The translations under genes were made by a program, and so were the position numbers. A stretch of DNA of 64,000 nucleotides from Terricaulis sp. Lineage in GTDB: Bacteria > Pseudomonadota > Alphaproteobacteria > Caulobacterales > Aquidulcibacteraceae. Of this stretch, positions 34,924-48,169 are shown in pieces. The DNA lies in the NCBI GenBank assembly GCA_024707365.1, contig JANPZV010000003.1:118866-182865 (forward strand), given 5' to 3'. The number at the start of each line of letters is the position of its first letter. The stretch's first letter is position 1. Below the pieces are notes generated by a model. It ran no database searches, was not told the origin of the DNA, and was given only the letters and a program-made list of their open reading frames with translations.

Positions 34924-36540
34924 GGCGCCTGCTCCGCCAAGGGCGCTGGAGCGGGCGCGGGCGGCGGGGTCAGCACCGCATGGATGTAATCGCCCGGCGA
35001 ATGCAGCCACGCGGCGGTGGCGGCGAGATAGCGCGTGGCTGGCCCGCCAAACACCGTGAGCAACAGGCAGCCCGCGAGCAGCGCGCCAATCGCCGCGCCC
35101 TCGGGCGCGCGCATCTGCGGCGGCGAAAGCGTGGAGGCCCAGAACACCTCAATGCCGATGCGCGTCAGCGCCAGCAGCGTGGCGAGGCTGGAGAAGGTCA
35201 GCGCGCCGATCAGCACCCAAGTGCTGAAAGGCGCGTTGCCGGTTTCGGGCATCAGCCCGGCCATGATGGCGAACTTGCCGATGAAGGTGGGCAAGGGCGG
35301 CATGCTGGCCAGCAGCAGCGTCGAGAGCAGAAACGCCCCGCTCAGCAGGCCGATCGTGGCCGGGATGAGAAAGCGCACCTCTTGGGCGTCATCCTCATAA
35401 GGGTCGCGGTATTCGTCATCGAACACCGCCCCGGTTTCCGCCGGCGCGGTGGTGCCGCGCGCGCGGTTGATCAGCTCAATCAGCAGGAAGAAGGCGCTCG
35501 CCGCCAAGGTGGAGGCGATGAGATAGAACAACGCGCCGGGCAGCGCCCGCTCAGCGCCCGCGCCGATCACCGCCAGCAGCGTGCCCGATGACATCAGCAC
35601 GCAAAAGCCGGCGATGCGCGACATCGAGGTGGTGGCGAACGCGCCGACGGCGGCGAACAGGATGGTGGCCACCCCGCCGATCAGCAACCATGGGCCGCCG
35701 AGATCCAGCCGAAGCTTCCGCCTCGGGCCCGAACATCAGCATCGAAAGCCGAAGCACCACATAGACGCCGACTTTCGTCATGATCGCAAACATCGCCGCC
35801 GCCGGCGCGCTCGCGGCCGAATAGGCCGGCGGCAGCCAGAAGCCGAGCGGCCACATGCCTGCCTTCACCAGAAAGGCGATGCCCAAGAGCGCGCAGCCCG
35901 CTTCCAGCAAGGCGCGGTTTTCCGCCGGCACTTTGGGAATGGCGGCCGCGATATCGGCCATGTTGAGCGTGCCGGTCACGCCGTAGATCATGGACACGCC
36001 GATCAGAAACAGCGAGGAGGCCGCCAGGTTGATGGCGATATAATGCACCCCCGCTTTCACGCGCGGCACGCCCGTTCCGTGCAGCAACAGCCCATAAGAG
36101 GCCGCCAGCAACACCTCGAAGAACACGAAGAGGTTGAACACGTCCCCGGTGAGGAACGCGCCGTTAAGCCCCATCATCAGCAGCAGGAACAGCGCATGAA
36201 AGCGCGGCCCCGCATGATCCCAGCGCGCGAAGGAGAATGTCAGCGCCGCCACCGCCAGCGTGCTCGTCAGCGCCAGCATCAGCGCCGAAAGCCGATCGGA
36301 AACCAGCACGATGGCGAACGGCGCGGGCCAATTGCCGAGCCGATAGACATGCGCCTCGCCGAATTGCGCGTCCGAGGCCGTGGATGAAGCCCAGAGCAGC
36401 CCCACCGATGTCGCCGCCACCAGCAGCACAGTGCCGAGCGTGATGTGCCGGCGCCATTTATCCGCCGTGACCAGCGTGAGCGCCGCCCCGATCAGAGGCG
36501 CAACGATCGGCAGGATGATGAAATGCTCAAGCTGGTTCAT
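34920..36540 (-). CDS. mrpD: Mrp antiporter subunit D (one frame break)
   Basis: About 540 residues, ND2/ND4-like, probably a proton-translocating subunit. [20 protein letters not shown] and [20 protein letters not shown] (with the key Lys) mark it. The frame breaks near 35701 (one extra base in GCTGGATCTCGG) and resumes [20 protein letters not shown]. Starts inside the mrpC stop. Confidence 0.92.
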
Positions 36541-36881
36541 GCGTCAGGCTCCGTGCCTTCGACATGATCGGTGCCGGTCAGCCCGCGCGCGGCCAGCAGG
36601 ACGACAAGAAACAGCGCCGTCATTGCAAAGCTGATGACGATGGCGGTCAGCACCAATGCTTGGGGCAGCGGGTCCGCGTACTGGCTGGGATCGACGGGCA
36701 CGCCCTGTTCCAGCACTGGCGGGGGCGCCGATGCGCACGCGGCCCATCGCGAAAATGAACAGATTGACGGCGTAGGCGATCAGCGAAAGCCCGATGATCA
36801 CCTGGAAGGTGCGCGGCCGCAGCAAGAGCCACACGCCCGAAGCGAACAAAACGCCGATGCCGATGGCGAGAACGATTTCCA

Positions 36882-36882
<1 letters not shown>
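36537..36882 (-). CDS. mrpC: Mrp antiporter subunit C (one frame break)
   Basis: About 115 residues, NuoK-like, three helices. [40 protein letters not shown]. The frame breaks near 36725 (one C too many in GCCCCCGCC); the restored part reads [20 protein letters not shown] and [20 protein letters not shown]. The restored stop overlaps the mrpD start by ATGA. Confidence 0.9.
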
Positions 36883-39854
<2,972 letters not shown>

Positions 39855-40149
39855 CGGGCCCCCGCGCTTGCGTGAAGGGCCCCGATCAATGCGTCACAGG
39901 CGGGATGATGGTCTTGGCAGGCCAGTGGCGATCCTTTGGCAGATGCGCGCGTGCGAATCAGTTGGATTGGAAGCCGGCCAGCAGCGGCCGCGCCTTCAGG
40001 CGCAGCGCCGCGTGGCCAGCGACGGGCGCGGCGCGCCGCATCAGAAGCGCGCTGCACATTATTCATAGAGGGGCGCTGTGCGATTGAGCAAGGCGTCATC
40101 TTTACGCCTGCGGCGCGGTGTCTTGTCCGCGCAACGCCTGGGCGCGTTT

Positions 40150-41055
40150 TTAACGCCTCGCGGCGCGGGGCTCGCGCACGATCAGCACGTCCGTGGGGGC
40201 GTTTTCCACAATGCGCTTGGCGATTGAGCCGATCAGGATGTCAAACATCGCGCTGCGCCCGTGCGAGCCGGTGACGATGAGATCGACCGGCTTGTCGGCG
40301 GCGTAGGCGGCCAGCAGCACTTCGGGCGCGCCGCGTTCGATCAGCAGCTGAATGCGCGCGCGGTTCGCCGTGGCGATTTCGCTGTTGGCCAGGAAGGGCT
40401 CGGCGGTTTCGGCCTGATAAACGGCGATCTGCGCGCTCCAATCGGTGCGCGTGGTCAGCGTTTCAAAGGGGATTTCAAAGCCATGAAACAGCGTCACGCC
40501 GGCGTTGGGGAAGAATTTAAGCGCCGCTTCGAGCGCGTGTTGTGACAGATCGGAGAAATCGGTGGCCGCCACCACCGCCCGGTACGCCCCTGCCGCCCGG
40601 TTTCTCACCACCAGCACCGGCGCCGGCGCATGGCGCAGCAGCCGCTCCACGGTCGAGCCGAGAATGGAGCGCTCGAACGTGCGCGCCCGCGCGAGGCCGG
40701 AAATGATGAGCCCGCAGGCTTCATCGCGCGCGATCTCTTCAATGCGCTGCGCCGCTTCGCCGTCCGTCACCCGCACAACCAGCGGGCCTTGATAGAGCGG
40801 GGCGAGCTCCTTGCGGATTTGCGCCTCAAGCGCGGCGGCCCGGTCCGGGCCGCGCCGCCAGCTGGGGGCGTCGTCGTTTTCGAGGCTGTGCAGATCCTCG
40901 AGCCGCGTTTCCATGACATGCGCGATCACCAGCACCGCGTTCCAGCTCTCTGCGAGCGCGATGGCGCGGGCGAGCGCGCGGTCGCAGCGGGCGCTCAGAT
41001 CGGTGGCCAGCAGGATTTTGCTCGGCGGGCCGTTAAGCCAAAGCGGTGCGGACAT
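40150..41055 (-). CDS. Tandem universal stress protein (UspA)
   Basis: 301 residues, two Usp domains. The first has ILLATDLSARCDRALARAIA and GLARARTFERSILGSTVERL; the second VVAATDFSDLSQHALEAALK and GSHGRSAMFDILIGSIAKRI. The G-2x-G-9x-G(S/T) ATP-binding motif appears in both, somewhat altered in the first. GAGGAG precedes the chosen ATG at 41055; the open frame runs further up without support. Confidence 0.88.
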   Translation of the reverse strand: MSAPLWLNGPPSKILLATDLSARCDRALARAIALAESWNAVLVIAHVMETRLEDLHSLENDDAPSWRRGPDRAAALEAQIRKELAPLYQGPLVVRVTDGEAAQRIEEIARDEACGLIISGLARARTFERSILGSTVERLLRHAPAPVLVVRNRAAGAYRAVVAATDFSDLSQHALEAALKFFPNAGVTLFHGFEIPFETLTTRTDWSAQIAVYQAETAEPFLANSEIATANRARIQLLIERGAPEVLLAAYAADKPVDLIVTGSHGRSAMFDILIGSIAKRIVENAPTDVLIVREPRAARR

Positions 41056-41516
41056 GGTGTCTCCTCTCGTCGGCGGCGGTAAGCCTGGGCGGCGGGGTGT
41101 GGCGCCAAGAGCCATAATGGACGCACGCGCGCGGCCATCGGCTGATCTCGCGCAAAGCTTAGCCAATTCATGCGCGCGGCGGGGGGATTTGTGGTCCGCG
41201 GGGCTCGGCGCTGACTGCATGGCCGGCATGCGCCACTGCGCGCGCCGCGCGGCAGAGCAGCAATTATCTAAGCGCATCAATATCTTGCCCCGCCAAGACG
41301 GGGCGCCGCCAGGTCAGGGCGCTAACCTCTTCGTGAACGTGAATTGCGCGTCACCCGCGCGCTCGCCATATCGCCGCCTCGCTTGGGCGCAATGCTTGGG
41401 CGAACTGGCTGGAGCGATCAGGGGGCTGACGCGAAAGCGCGGAGCGTATGTCCGCGTGCATGGTTCCGGGCGATGAGCCTCACCCCGGAACCGATTTGTG
41501 CAAGTGGTGGAGCAGG
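41056..41516. other. Gap without a supported gene
   Basis: Open frames here lack family features. It holds the promoter regions for the Usp gene (left) and the small gene at 41517 (right), and the hairpin at 41462-41492. Confidence 0.4.
41462..41492 (+). repeat. Stem-loop ahead of the small conserved gene
   Basis: GGTTCCGG (41462-41469) pairs with CCGGAACC (41485-41492). It ends 24 bases before the ATG at 41517 and could be in the leader. Confidence 0.45.
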
Positions 41517-41756
41517 ATGGATCACGATTTCTGCAATGTGGATGGCGCGCGGCGCCTCAAACAGCGGATCGAGGAATATTGGCGCGAACGCGGCTATAAT
41601 GTCGATGTGAAGCTGATCGAGGCTGGCTTTGTTGCGGCGATGCGCTCAGCGCGCACGGACGTCCGCAGCGACATGGTCAACGGCATGCCCACGCGCCGCG
41701 ACCAGGAGAATGACCGCTCGCGCCCTAGCGCGCGCGGCGTGATGGAAGTCGCGTAA
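41517..41756 (+). CDS. Conserved small protein
   Basis: 79 residues. CNVDGARRLKQRIEEYWRER, GYNVDVKLIEAGFVAAMRSA, RTDVRSDMVNGMPTR. The MRSARxDxRSDMxNGxP ending is familiar from small alphaproteobacterial hypothetical proteins. GGAGCAG precedes the start. Role unknown. Confidence 0.75.
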   Translation: MDHDFCNVDGARRLKQRIEEYWRERGYNVDVKLIEAGFVAAMRSARTDVRSDMVNGMPTRRDQENDRSRPSARGVMEVA

Positions 41757-41792
41757 GCAAGCCCTGCGGCTGGGGCGCGCCTGGGTGCAGGC

Positions 41793-42485
41793 TCAGGCGC
41801 GCGCCGCCAACAGGCGGCGGCAGGTTTTTGCCAACTCAAGATAATCATCAAGCAGGACGTCGGCGCCCAGGTGCTCGACGTCCTCTTCGCTATAGCCAAA
41901 GCGCACCAGCGCCACAGGCGCGCCCGCGCCGCGCGCCGCGCCCACATCGGCGGCGCTGTCGCCGATCATGATGGCGCGCCGCACCACGCCGCCCGCGCGC
42001 GTCACGGCGGCGCGGAAATGATCGGGATGGGGCTTGCGCTGGGCCACCGCATCGGCGCCCACAATGGCCGAGAAGCGCGGGCTCAGCCCAAGCGTATCCA
42101 GCAGAAGCAGCGACAGATCCGTGCGCTTATTGGTGCAGACGGCGAATTTCGCGCCCAGCGCGGCCATCTCGTCCATCGCCGCCTCCACGCCTGGATAAAT
42201 CTTCGAGGCGCCGGCGATGTCGGCGCGGTAAAATTCGATATAGGCGTTGGTGAGCTGATCGAGCCGCTCGGCCGAGAAGGCCGCCCCGGCGCGCTGGGTG
42301 GCGCGGGCGATCAGCTGGCGCGCGCCTTGGCCCACCATGGCCCGCACCGCCGCCGGCGACACATGCGCCAGCCCTTCAAGATCAAGCGTTTCGTTGAGCG
42401 CGCGCGTCAGATCCGGCGCTGTATCGACCAGCGTGCCGTCCAGATCGAAGACGATGGTGGCGTCGGCCAGTTCGCCGCTGGGCAT
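41793..42485 (-). CDS. gph: Phosphoglycolate phosphatase-like HAD hydrolase
   Basis: 230 residues. HAD motifs: I, VFDLDGTLVDTAPDL; II/III, AVCTNKRTDL and KPHPDHF; IV, MIGDSAADVGAARGAG. The size and cap match Gph. Divergent from glmU. Confidence 0.87.
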   Translation of the reverse strand: MPSGELADATIVFDLDGTLVDTAPDLTRALNETLDLEGLAHVSPAAVRAMVGQGARQLIARATQRAGAAFSAERLDQLTNAYIEFYRADIAGASKIYPGVEAAMDEMAALGAKFAVCTNKRTDLSLLLLDTLGLSPRFSAIVGADAVAQRKPHPDHFRAAVTRAGGVVRRAIMIGDSAADVGAARGAGAPVALVRFGYSEEDVEHLGADVLLDDYLELAKTCRRLLAARA

Positions 42486-42550
42486 GGCTTTCCCTTCCGC
42501 CTCAATGGGCTAGAAGAAGCCTCAGATTCTCACAAGCGGAACCCTTGCAT

Positions 42551-43903
42551 ATGAGCCGTGCACGCGCAGCGATCATCCTGGCCGCCGGCCAGGGCACGCG
42601 GATGAAATCCGATCTGCCCAAGGTGCTGCATGAGGTGGGCGGCCGGCCGATGCTGGATTGGGCCATCGCCGCCGCCGAGGGCGTGGGCGCATCGCGCATC
42701 GTCGTCGTCACTGGCCGCCACGCGCCCAGCGTGGGCGAGCATGCGGTGGGGCGCTTGGGCGCGGGCGCGGCGGTGGTGCAAGATCCCCCGCTCGGCACCG
42801 GCCACGCGGTGCGCGCCGCCGAGGGCGCGCTTGCCGATTTTGATGGCGATGTGATCATCCTCTATGGCGATGCGCCGTTCGTGCCGGCGGCGCGGATCGA
42901 GGCGATGTTCGCAGCCCGCGCCGCCTCGGGCGGGCTCGCGGTGCTCGGGTTCGAGGCCGCCGATCCCACAGGCTATGGCCGCCTGATCGAAGGCCAAGAC
43001 GGCCTGCTTGCGCGCATCGTCGAACACAAGGACGCCAGCGCGGCTGAGCGCGCGGTCAAGCTCTGCAATTCCGGCGTGATGTGCGCGGACGCCAAGACGC
43101 TGTTTGCGCTGCTCGCGCAGGTGAACAACAACAATTCCAAGGGCGAGTATTATTTAACGGATATCGTCGCGCTTGCCGCCGCAGGCGGGCTCAGCACGCA
43201 CATCGTGCGCGGCGCAGAGAGCGATGCGCTGGGGGTGAACTCCCGCGCCGAGCTGGCGCAGGCGGAAGCTGTGTTTCAGCGCCGCGCGCGGCTTGCGGCG
43301 ATGGAGGCCGGCGTCACCCTGCTGGATCCGGGGAGCGTCTATTTCAGCTACGACACCGTGATTGAGCCTGACGTGGTGATTGAGCCGCATGTCGTGTTCG
43401 GCAAGGGCGTCAAAATCGCCAAGGGCGCGCGCATCAATGCGTTCTGCCATTTCACCGAGGCCGAGATCGGGCCGGGCGCGCAGGTGGGCCCGCATGCGCG
43501 GCTGCGGCCCGGCGCCAAGCTTGGCCCGCGCGTGAAGATCGGCAATTTTGTCGAGGTGAAGAATTCCACCTTCGGCGAGAAGGCCCAGGCCAGCCACTTG
43601 GCTTATGTGGGCGATTCCGATGTCGGCGCGGGCGCCAATATCGGCGCGGGCGCGATCACCTGCAATTATGACGGCTTTTCCAAATCGCGCACGGTGATCG
43701 GCGCAGGCGCGTTCATCGGCTCCGATACCGCGATGGTGGCGCCTGTCAGCATCGGCGCGGGCGCCTATACCGGCGCGGGCAGCGTCATCACCAAGGACGT
43801 GCCCGATGGGGCGCTGGCGGTGTCGCGCGCGCGCCAACAGAATTTTGAAGGCTGGGCCAATCAATTCCGCGAGGCCAAGCGCAAGGATAAGGAAGCCAAG
43901 TGA
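42551..43903 (+). CDS. glmU: Bifunctional UDP-GlcNAc pyrophosphorylase / GlcN-1-P acetyltransferase
   Basis: 450 residues. N-terminal uridyltransferase: [40 protein letters not shown]-terminal left-handed beta-helix with hexapeptide repeats: [39 protein letters not shown]. Makes UDP-GlcNAc for peptidoglycan and LPS. Start MSRARAA chosen over an ATG two codons up. The stop overlaps the rpiA start (GTGA). Confidence 0.96.
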   Translation: MSRARAAIILAAGQGTRMKSDLPKVLHEVGGRPMLDWAIAAAEGVGASRIVVVTGRHAPSVGEHAVGRLGAGAAVVQDPPLGTGHAVRAAEGALADFDGDVIILYGDAPFVPAARIEAMFAARAASGGLAVLGFEAADPTGYGRLIEGQDGLLARIVEHKDASAAERAVKLCNSGVMCADAKTLFALLAQVNNNNSKGEYYLTDIVALAAAGGLSTHIVRGAESDALGVNSRAELAQAEAVFQRRARLAAMEAGVTLLDPGSVYFSYDTVIEPDVVIEPHVVFGKGVKIAKGARINAFCHFTEAEIGPGAQVGPHARLRPGAKLGPRVKIGNFVEVKNSTFGEKAQASHLAYVGDSDVGAGANIGAGAITCNYDGFSKSRTVIGAGAFIGSDTAMVAPVSIGAGAYTGAGSVITKDVPDGALAVSRARQQNFEGWANQFREAKRKDKEAK

Positions 43904-44601
43904 GCGCTGATCTCGCCAAGCTGAACGCGGCGGAAGCTGCGCTGCAATTTGTGAAGGACGGCATGGTGGTGGGCCTCGGCACCGGCTCCACCGCCGCGCA
44001 TTTCGTTCGCCTCTTGGGTGAGCGCGTGCGCCAAGGTTTGCGCGTGACGGGCGTGCCCACATCGGAAGCCACGCGGCTGTTGGCCGAGCAGGCAGGCGTG
44101 CCGCTGATCGACATTGCGCGGGTTTCGGCGATCGATGTGGATGTCGATGGCGCCGATGAGGTCGATCCGGCGTTTCGGCTGATCAAGGGCGGGGGCGCGG
44201 CATTGCTGCGCGAGAAGATCGTCGCCGCCGCCAGCGGCGAGATGGTGGTGATCGCCGATTCATCGAAATGGGTGGAAACGCTCGGCGCCTTTCCGTTGCC
44301 GGTGGAGGCTGTGCGGTTTGGCTTTGCGCTGACGCTTGAGCGCGTGCGCGAAGCGATGGCCGCGGCCGGGTGCGCCGGCGCGGATGCGGTGCTGCGCGTA
44401 CAGGGCAAGGGCGCAGACCCGGTCGTCACCGATGGCGGCAATTACATTATCGACGCGCACTGCAAGGCCATCCCCGATCCCGAAGCTTTGGCCGATGGCC
44501 TGAAGCGCATTGTCGGGGTGGTGGAGCATGGGCTTTTCATCGGCATGTCCCGCACATTGGTGCTGGGCAAGGCCGTGGGCGCTGAGGTGAAGCGGCTTTA
44601 G
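43900..44601 (+). CDS. rpiA: Ribose-5-phosphate isomerase A
   Basis: 233 residues from a [52 protein letters not shown] hold the substrate site and catalytic Glu/Lys. Works in the pentose-phosphate pathway with the Gnd encoded at 32794. Confidence 0.95.
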   Translation: MSADLAKLNAAEAALQFVKDGMVVGLGTGSTAAHFVRLLGERVRQGLRVTGVPTSEATRLLAEQAGVPLIDIARVSAIDVDVDGADEVDPAFRLIKGGGAALLREKIVAAASGEMVVIADSSKWVETLGAFPLPVEAVRFGFALTLERVREAMAAAGCAGADAVLRVQGKGADPVVTDGGNYIIDAHCKAIPDPEALADGLKRIVGVVEHGLFIGMSRTLVLGKAVGAEVKRL

Positions 44602-44610
44602 CTTGGCGGC

Positions 44611-44703
44611 TTGGACCGCCGGCGTCCCCCGCCGGCAAGTCTCTTTCCTCAAGCGCCCGCGCAAACGGATAAAGCGATGCCGGCGGGGACGCCGGCGGTC
44701 CAA
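44611..44703. repeat. REP-like inverted pair, family A, copy 1
   Basis: 44611-44637 (TTGGACCGCCGGCG...) and 44678-44703 are inverted copies, 26 bases with one extra C on the left. The same unit recurs at 50776-50863. It lies between rpiA and the SET gene and overlaps the apparent, frame-shifted end of the latter. Confidence 0.8.
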
Positions 44704-44707
44704 GGAA

Positions 44708-45185
44708 TCAGCGCTTTTTCGCCGGTGTTTTCTTCACGATCTTTTTTGCTGGCGCGCGTAGCCGCGGCTGCGCGCGGGGCGGCTTCGGGCTTGCATTTGG
44801 GGCAGCCGCAAATGTCTTTCAAATACTGATTGAAATAGTTCACGCCGTAATTGTAGGCGAGCTCTTCGCCCTCTTTGATGTTGCGCTTGGCGTGGATGTA
44901 GACGCGGCCCTTATGGATGTTGGGCTCGCAATTGGGCCGGCAGGAATGATTGATGTAGCGCGCGGTATTCCAGCGCGGGGCGCCGTCAATGGTTTTGCGA
45001 GTGCTGATCTCGAACAGATATTTCGAGCGGCTGGTCTGCTCCTGCTCCTTGGTGATTTCCACCCCGGTATATTCGATGATGCACGCGCCCTTCGGGATCG
45101 GCTCGCCGGCGAACAGGCCAAGGCCAGTCTTTGAGCGCTTGACGAGGAGCGCGTGGTCGCCGGGTTTGTAGCTCAGTCGGGCCAT
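44708..45185 (-). CDS. SET-domain lysine methyltransferase (frame break near the end)
   Basis: About 158 residues. VKRSKTGLGLFAGEPIPKGA, then the SET core ARYINHSCRPNCEPNIHKGR and GEELAYNYG, with post-SET ICGCPKCKPEA that usually binds zinc with the core Cys. These residues hold SAM and substrate lysine. Near 44755 the frame breaks; the better frame gives APAKKIVKKTPAKKR and a stop at 44708, a lysine-rich tail. The frame as given instead runs into the repeat at 44678. Target unknown; bacterial SET proteins can methylate ribosomal or DNA-binding proteins. Confidence 0.85.
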
Positions 45186-45256
45186 GATCGATTCCGTGTT
45201 TGAGGCCGCCCTTAACACCTAAGCCGGGCGGCAATGGCAAGCCTTGATGCTGCGTC

Positions 45257-47212
45257 TTATCGCAGCGTGAGGCCGATGCTGACGACGCGGGCAGGCGCGA
45301 AGCTTTCCACGCCAAGGCCCGTCTCCCCCGTTTCGATCGCGGCGTCGAACAGATTCTCCGCCGCGAGGATCACCGCCGCGCGCTCATTGAGCCGCCAGGC
45401 CAGGCGCGCATCGACGCCCAACGCGGCCGAGAGGCGGCGGGTGTTGAGATCATCCTCCCAGCGCGCGCTTTCCCAGCGGCCATCGAGCGCAAGGCGCCAT
45501 GCCGGGCTGATGCGCCAGCCAAGGCCGATGGTGGCGGTGTATTGCGGCGCTTGCGCGGGGCGAAGGCCCTCAAGCTGCGGGGCGGCGCTGGCGCTGGTGA
45601 CTTCAGCGTCCGTTGCGGCCGCGCCCAGGCGCAGGTCCAGCGGGCCAAAGCTCCAGTTTGCGTCGGCTTCGACGCCGATGGCTTCGATGCGGCCAAGGTT
45701 CTGCCGCTGCCGGTAGGCGCCGCCCTCGGGCAGAAAGCCCACGCGCGGGAACGTGCCCGGGCCAATGCCGAGGGTGACATTGCCGATCGCGTCATCGAGC
45801 TGATTGTAGAACAGCGCCGCGCGCCAATTGGCGCCGCCTATGCCGATCTCGGCGCCGGCGAGGCGCTCTGATTTCAGCGCGGCGTTGGCTTCGGTGACGT
45901 CATTGCCGACGCGAAAGGGCCGGTGCAATTCGTTGAGAGTCGGCGCGCGGAAGCCGCTATAGGCTGCGGCCCGTAATGCGAAGCCGCCCATGTCGCGGCG
46001 CACGCCCACGCGCGCGGTGGGCACGATCTCATCGGCGTCGGGCGAGGCGTCGTTTAGCGTGTGCGCGCCGGTGGCGAGATCGTACTCGATGCGGCGCGCA
46101 TCGAAGGCGCCGGAATAATCGGCGCGCAAGCCCCCGGTGAAGAGCCACGGCCCGCTTTCATGGCTGGCCTCGCCATAGAGGCCGGCGATCAGCGTTGCGC
46201 CGCCGGCGATGCGCCCGCGCGTGAAGCCCGCGCCAAGATTGCGGAAATGCTCGCGGCTTTCGCCGTCGGCGTAGCGCGCATCGGCGCCGATTTCCCATTC
46301 AAACCCATCGCGGCGCGCGCGATAGGCGATGTTGGCGCCAAGGCCGAGCGCGGGCGTTTCGTATTGATCGGCGGCGGGCGTTGCGGTGTTGCGGTCGGCG
46401 GAGATGGCGGCCGATGAATTGGCGAAATCGCTGAGCGCGGCCCAGCCTTGCACGCGCCAGCTCTGGCCTGCGCCCTCGCGCGCATAAGCGGCGCTCCCAT
46501 GCGCGCCGCGCGATTGGCTTTCGGCGCCGACGATCCCTGCGCCGCGGCTTTCATCATAGAGCCCAAGCCGCAGCGAGGCTGCGCCACCGGCGAGCGCGCC
46601 AACCCAGCGTGCGCTGGCGGCGAAGCTTTCATAATCGGTTCGATTATCCGCGGCGCCGCGCCCTGTGCGCACGGGAATATCGCCGTTGAAGCTTTCGCCG
46701 CTGAACGCGAGCGTAACGCCATCGCCGCTCCATGCGCCCGCCGCGCGGCCGTAGCCGCGTTCGCCATAAGCCAGATCAAGCACGCTGGGCGCATGCGCTT
46801 CTTGCAGCGCGATCACGCCTGTGAGCGCGCCTGCGCCGTAAGGGCCTGCGCCCGCGCCGCGCACGATGGAGATGCTGTCGATGGTTTCGCTCGGGATCGC
46901 GCTCCAGATCACCCAGCCGCCGAACGGATCGTTGATCGGCGCGCCTTCAAGCGTCACCAGCGCGCGGCCTGCGCCCGAGGGCGCGATCGCGCGCAGGCTG
47001 GCGCCTTGAATGGTGGCGTTCGCCACCAGCGAGGTAGAGCGGCGGAATAGCGACGCGCCCGCGCTTTGGCTCAGCGCCTCATCGATGCGCGGGGCGTTGG
47101 CCGATGCGCCAGGATCGATGCGTTCGACGGAATAGGCTTCATCACGCGCAGCGTCGGGCAGGCGCGGGGCGGTGATGACGATTTCGGCTTGCGGCGGCGG
47201 GGGAGCATCCAT
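45257..47212 (-). CDS. TonB-dependent receptor (BtuB/vitamin B12-type plug)
   Basis: 651 residues, uninterrupted. N terminus MDAPPPPQAEIVITAPRLPD with the TonB box but no signal peptide; the plug has GRALVTLEGAPINDPFGGWV and IDSISIVRGAGAGPYGAGAL; the barrel ends VVSIGLTLR. A signal peptide is expected and may be lost through a start-site error or a break just upstream, where I see no good leader before the tRNA. Substrate unknown. Confidence 0.82.
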   Translation of the reverse strand: MDAPPPPQAEIVITAPRLPDAARDEAYSVERIDPGASANAPRIDEALSQSAGASLFRRSTSLVANATIQGASLRAIAPSGAGRALVTLEGAPINDPFGGWVIWSAIPSETIDSISIVRGAGAGPYGAGALTGVIALQEAHAPSVLDLAYGERGYGRAAGAWSGDGVTLAFSGESFNGDIPVRTGRGAADNRTDYESFAASARWVGALAGGAASLRLGLYDESRGAGIVGAESQSRGAHGSAAYAREGAGQSWRVQGWAALSDFANSSAAISADRNTATPAADQYETPALGLGANIAYRARRDGFEWEIGADARYADGESREHFRNLGAGFTRGRIAGGATLIAGLYGEASHESGPWLFTGGLRADYSGAFDARRIEYDLATGAHTLNDASPDADEIVPTARVGVRRDMGGFALRAAAYSGFRAPTLNELHRPFRVGNDVTEANAALKSERLAGAEIGIGGANWRAALFYNQLDDAIGNVTLGIGPGTFPRVGFLPEGGAYRQRQNLGRIEAIGVEADANWSFGPLDLRLGAAATDAEVTSASAAPQLEGLRPAQAPQYTATIGLGWRISPAWRLALDGRWESARWEDDLNTRRLSAALGVDARLAWRLNERAAVILAAENLFDAAIETGETGLGVESFAPARVVSIGLTLR

Positions 47213-47271
47213 GGCCGCTAGATAAGGCGCTTTGGCCTAAACGACCATCCGCGCTGCTGTCGCGGCGCGAA

Positions 47272-47348
47272 TGGTCGGAGTAGCAAGATCTGAACTTACG
47301 ACCCCCACGTCCCGAACGTGGTGCTCTACCAGGCTGAGCTATACTCCG
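47272..47348 (-). tRNA. tRNA-Pro (anticodon CGG)
   Basis: Cloverleaf on the minus strand: acceptor CGGAGTA/TACTCCG, D arm AGCTCAGCCTGGTAGAGC, anticodon stem CCACG/CGTGG with loop TTCGGGA (anticodon CGG), T arm GTAAG/CTTGC. The 3' CCA is encoded. Confidence 0.95.
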
Positions 47349-47453
47349 AGGGGGCGGCTTATAGAGCCAGCGGCCGGCGTTTGGCAATCGCTAGAGCGCA
47401 TGACGCAGTTGCATCGGCGCGCGAGCCCATCTAGATAGCCGCTTCCCAGGTTT

Positions 47454-47528
<75 letters not shown>

Positions 47529-47544
47529 CCCTTCGCTCGCTGCG

Positions 47545-47986
47545 CTAGAGCGCCCCTGGGTTCATCACCAGCCACAGCGCCCCGAACGCCGCCCCGGCGA
47601 TAATCGCCCATTTCGCCGTCTCCGCCGTCGCGTGGATCGCGCGCCGGAACGGGCCCAGCAGCGAGAGCGAGAGGGTGATGAGAAAGCCCGCGATGGCCGC
47701 GAGCCAAGCTTCAAACGCGCCCAATTGGGCGTCTACGGCCGCGATATAGGCGATATAGGCCATGCCCGCGCCCAGCGCGAAGCGCACCAGGGCCTTGGAG
47801 AATCAGGCTGCCGCCGAAGGAGGGATCGGGCCGGGCTTGGGCCAGCGCAGGCGCGGCCAGGGCGGGCGGCGGCTCAGGCGGGCGGGCGTGAACCTCGCGC
47901 AGACGGCGCCAGGCCTCGGCCTCCAATTCGGCCCGGAGCTGCTGCTCGGCCATCCATTCGTCGCTGGCGGGCAGACGTTGAGACAT
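47545..47986 (-). CDS. Small membrane protein (one frame break)
   Basis: About 146 residues. Soluble start [20 protein letters not shown], Pro/Ala linker, then after a break near 47803 (one extra C) [40 protein letters not shown] and a third helix, [15 protein letters not shown]. Both frames join at SLIL-KALVRFA, so this is one gene. Function unknown. Confidence 0.7.
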
Positions 47987-48169
47987 CGCTGCGGCCTCCC
48001 AAGCGCCCTCACTCGCCGCAACAATGCCCCCTTTGGGCGTTTCCGCCAAGGGCGAGCGGCAGGCGGGCGGCCTTTATCATTTTTCGATAAGAAAGGGCTG
48101 GACAAGCGCGCCCTGGCCCATATCATTTATCGATAAGGCGGCCTGCGGGCCCGGCCTGGAGGCGGTTTC

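Noticed and set aside
44649..44707. C terminus ...PWTAGVPAGIALS of the SET protein
   Set aside because: These residues are the translated REP-like repeat; the other frame gives a lysine-rich end and a stop before the repeat.
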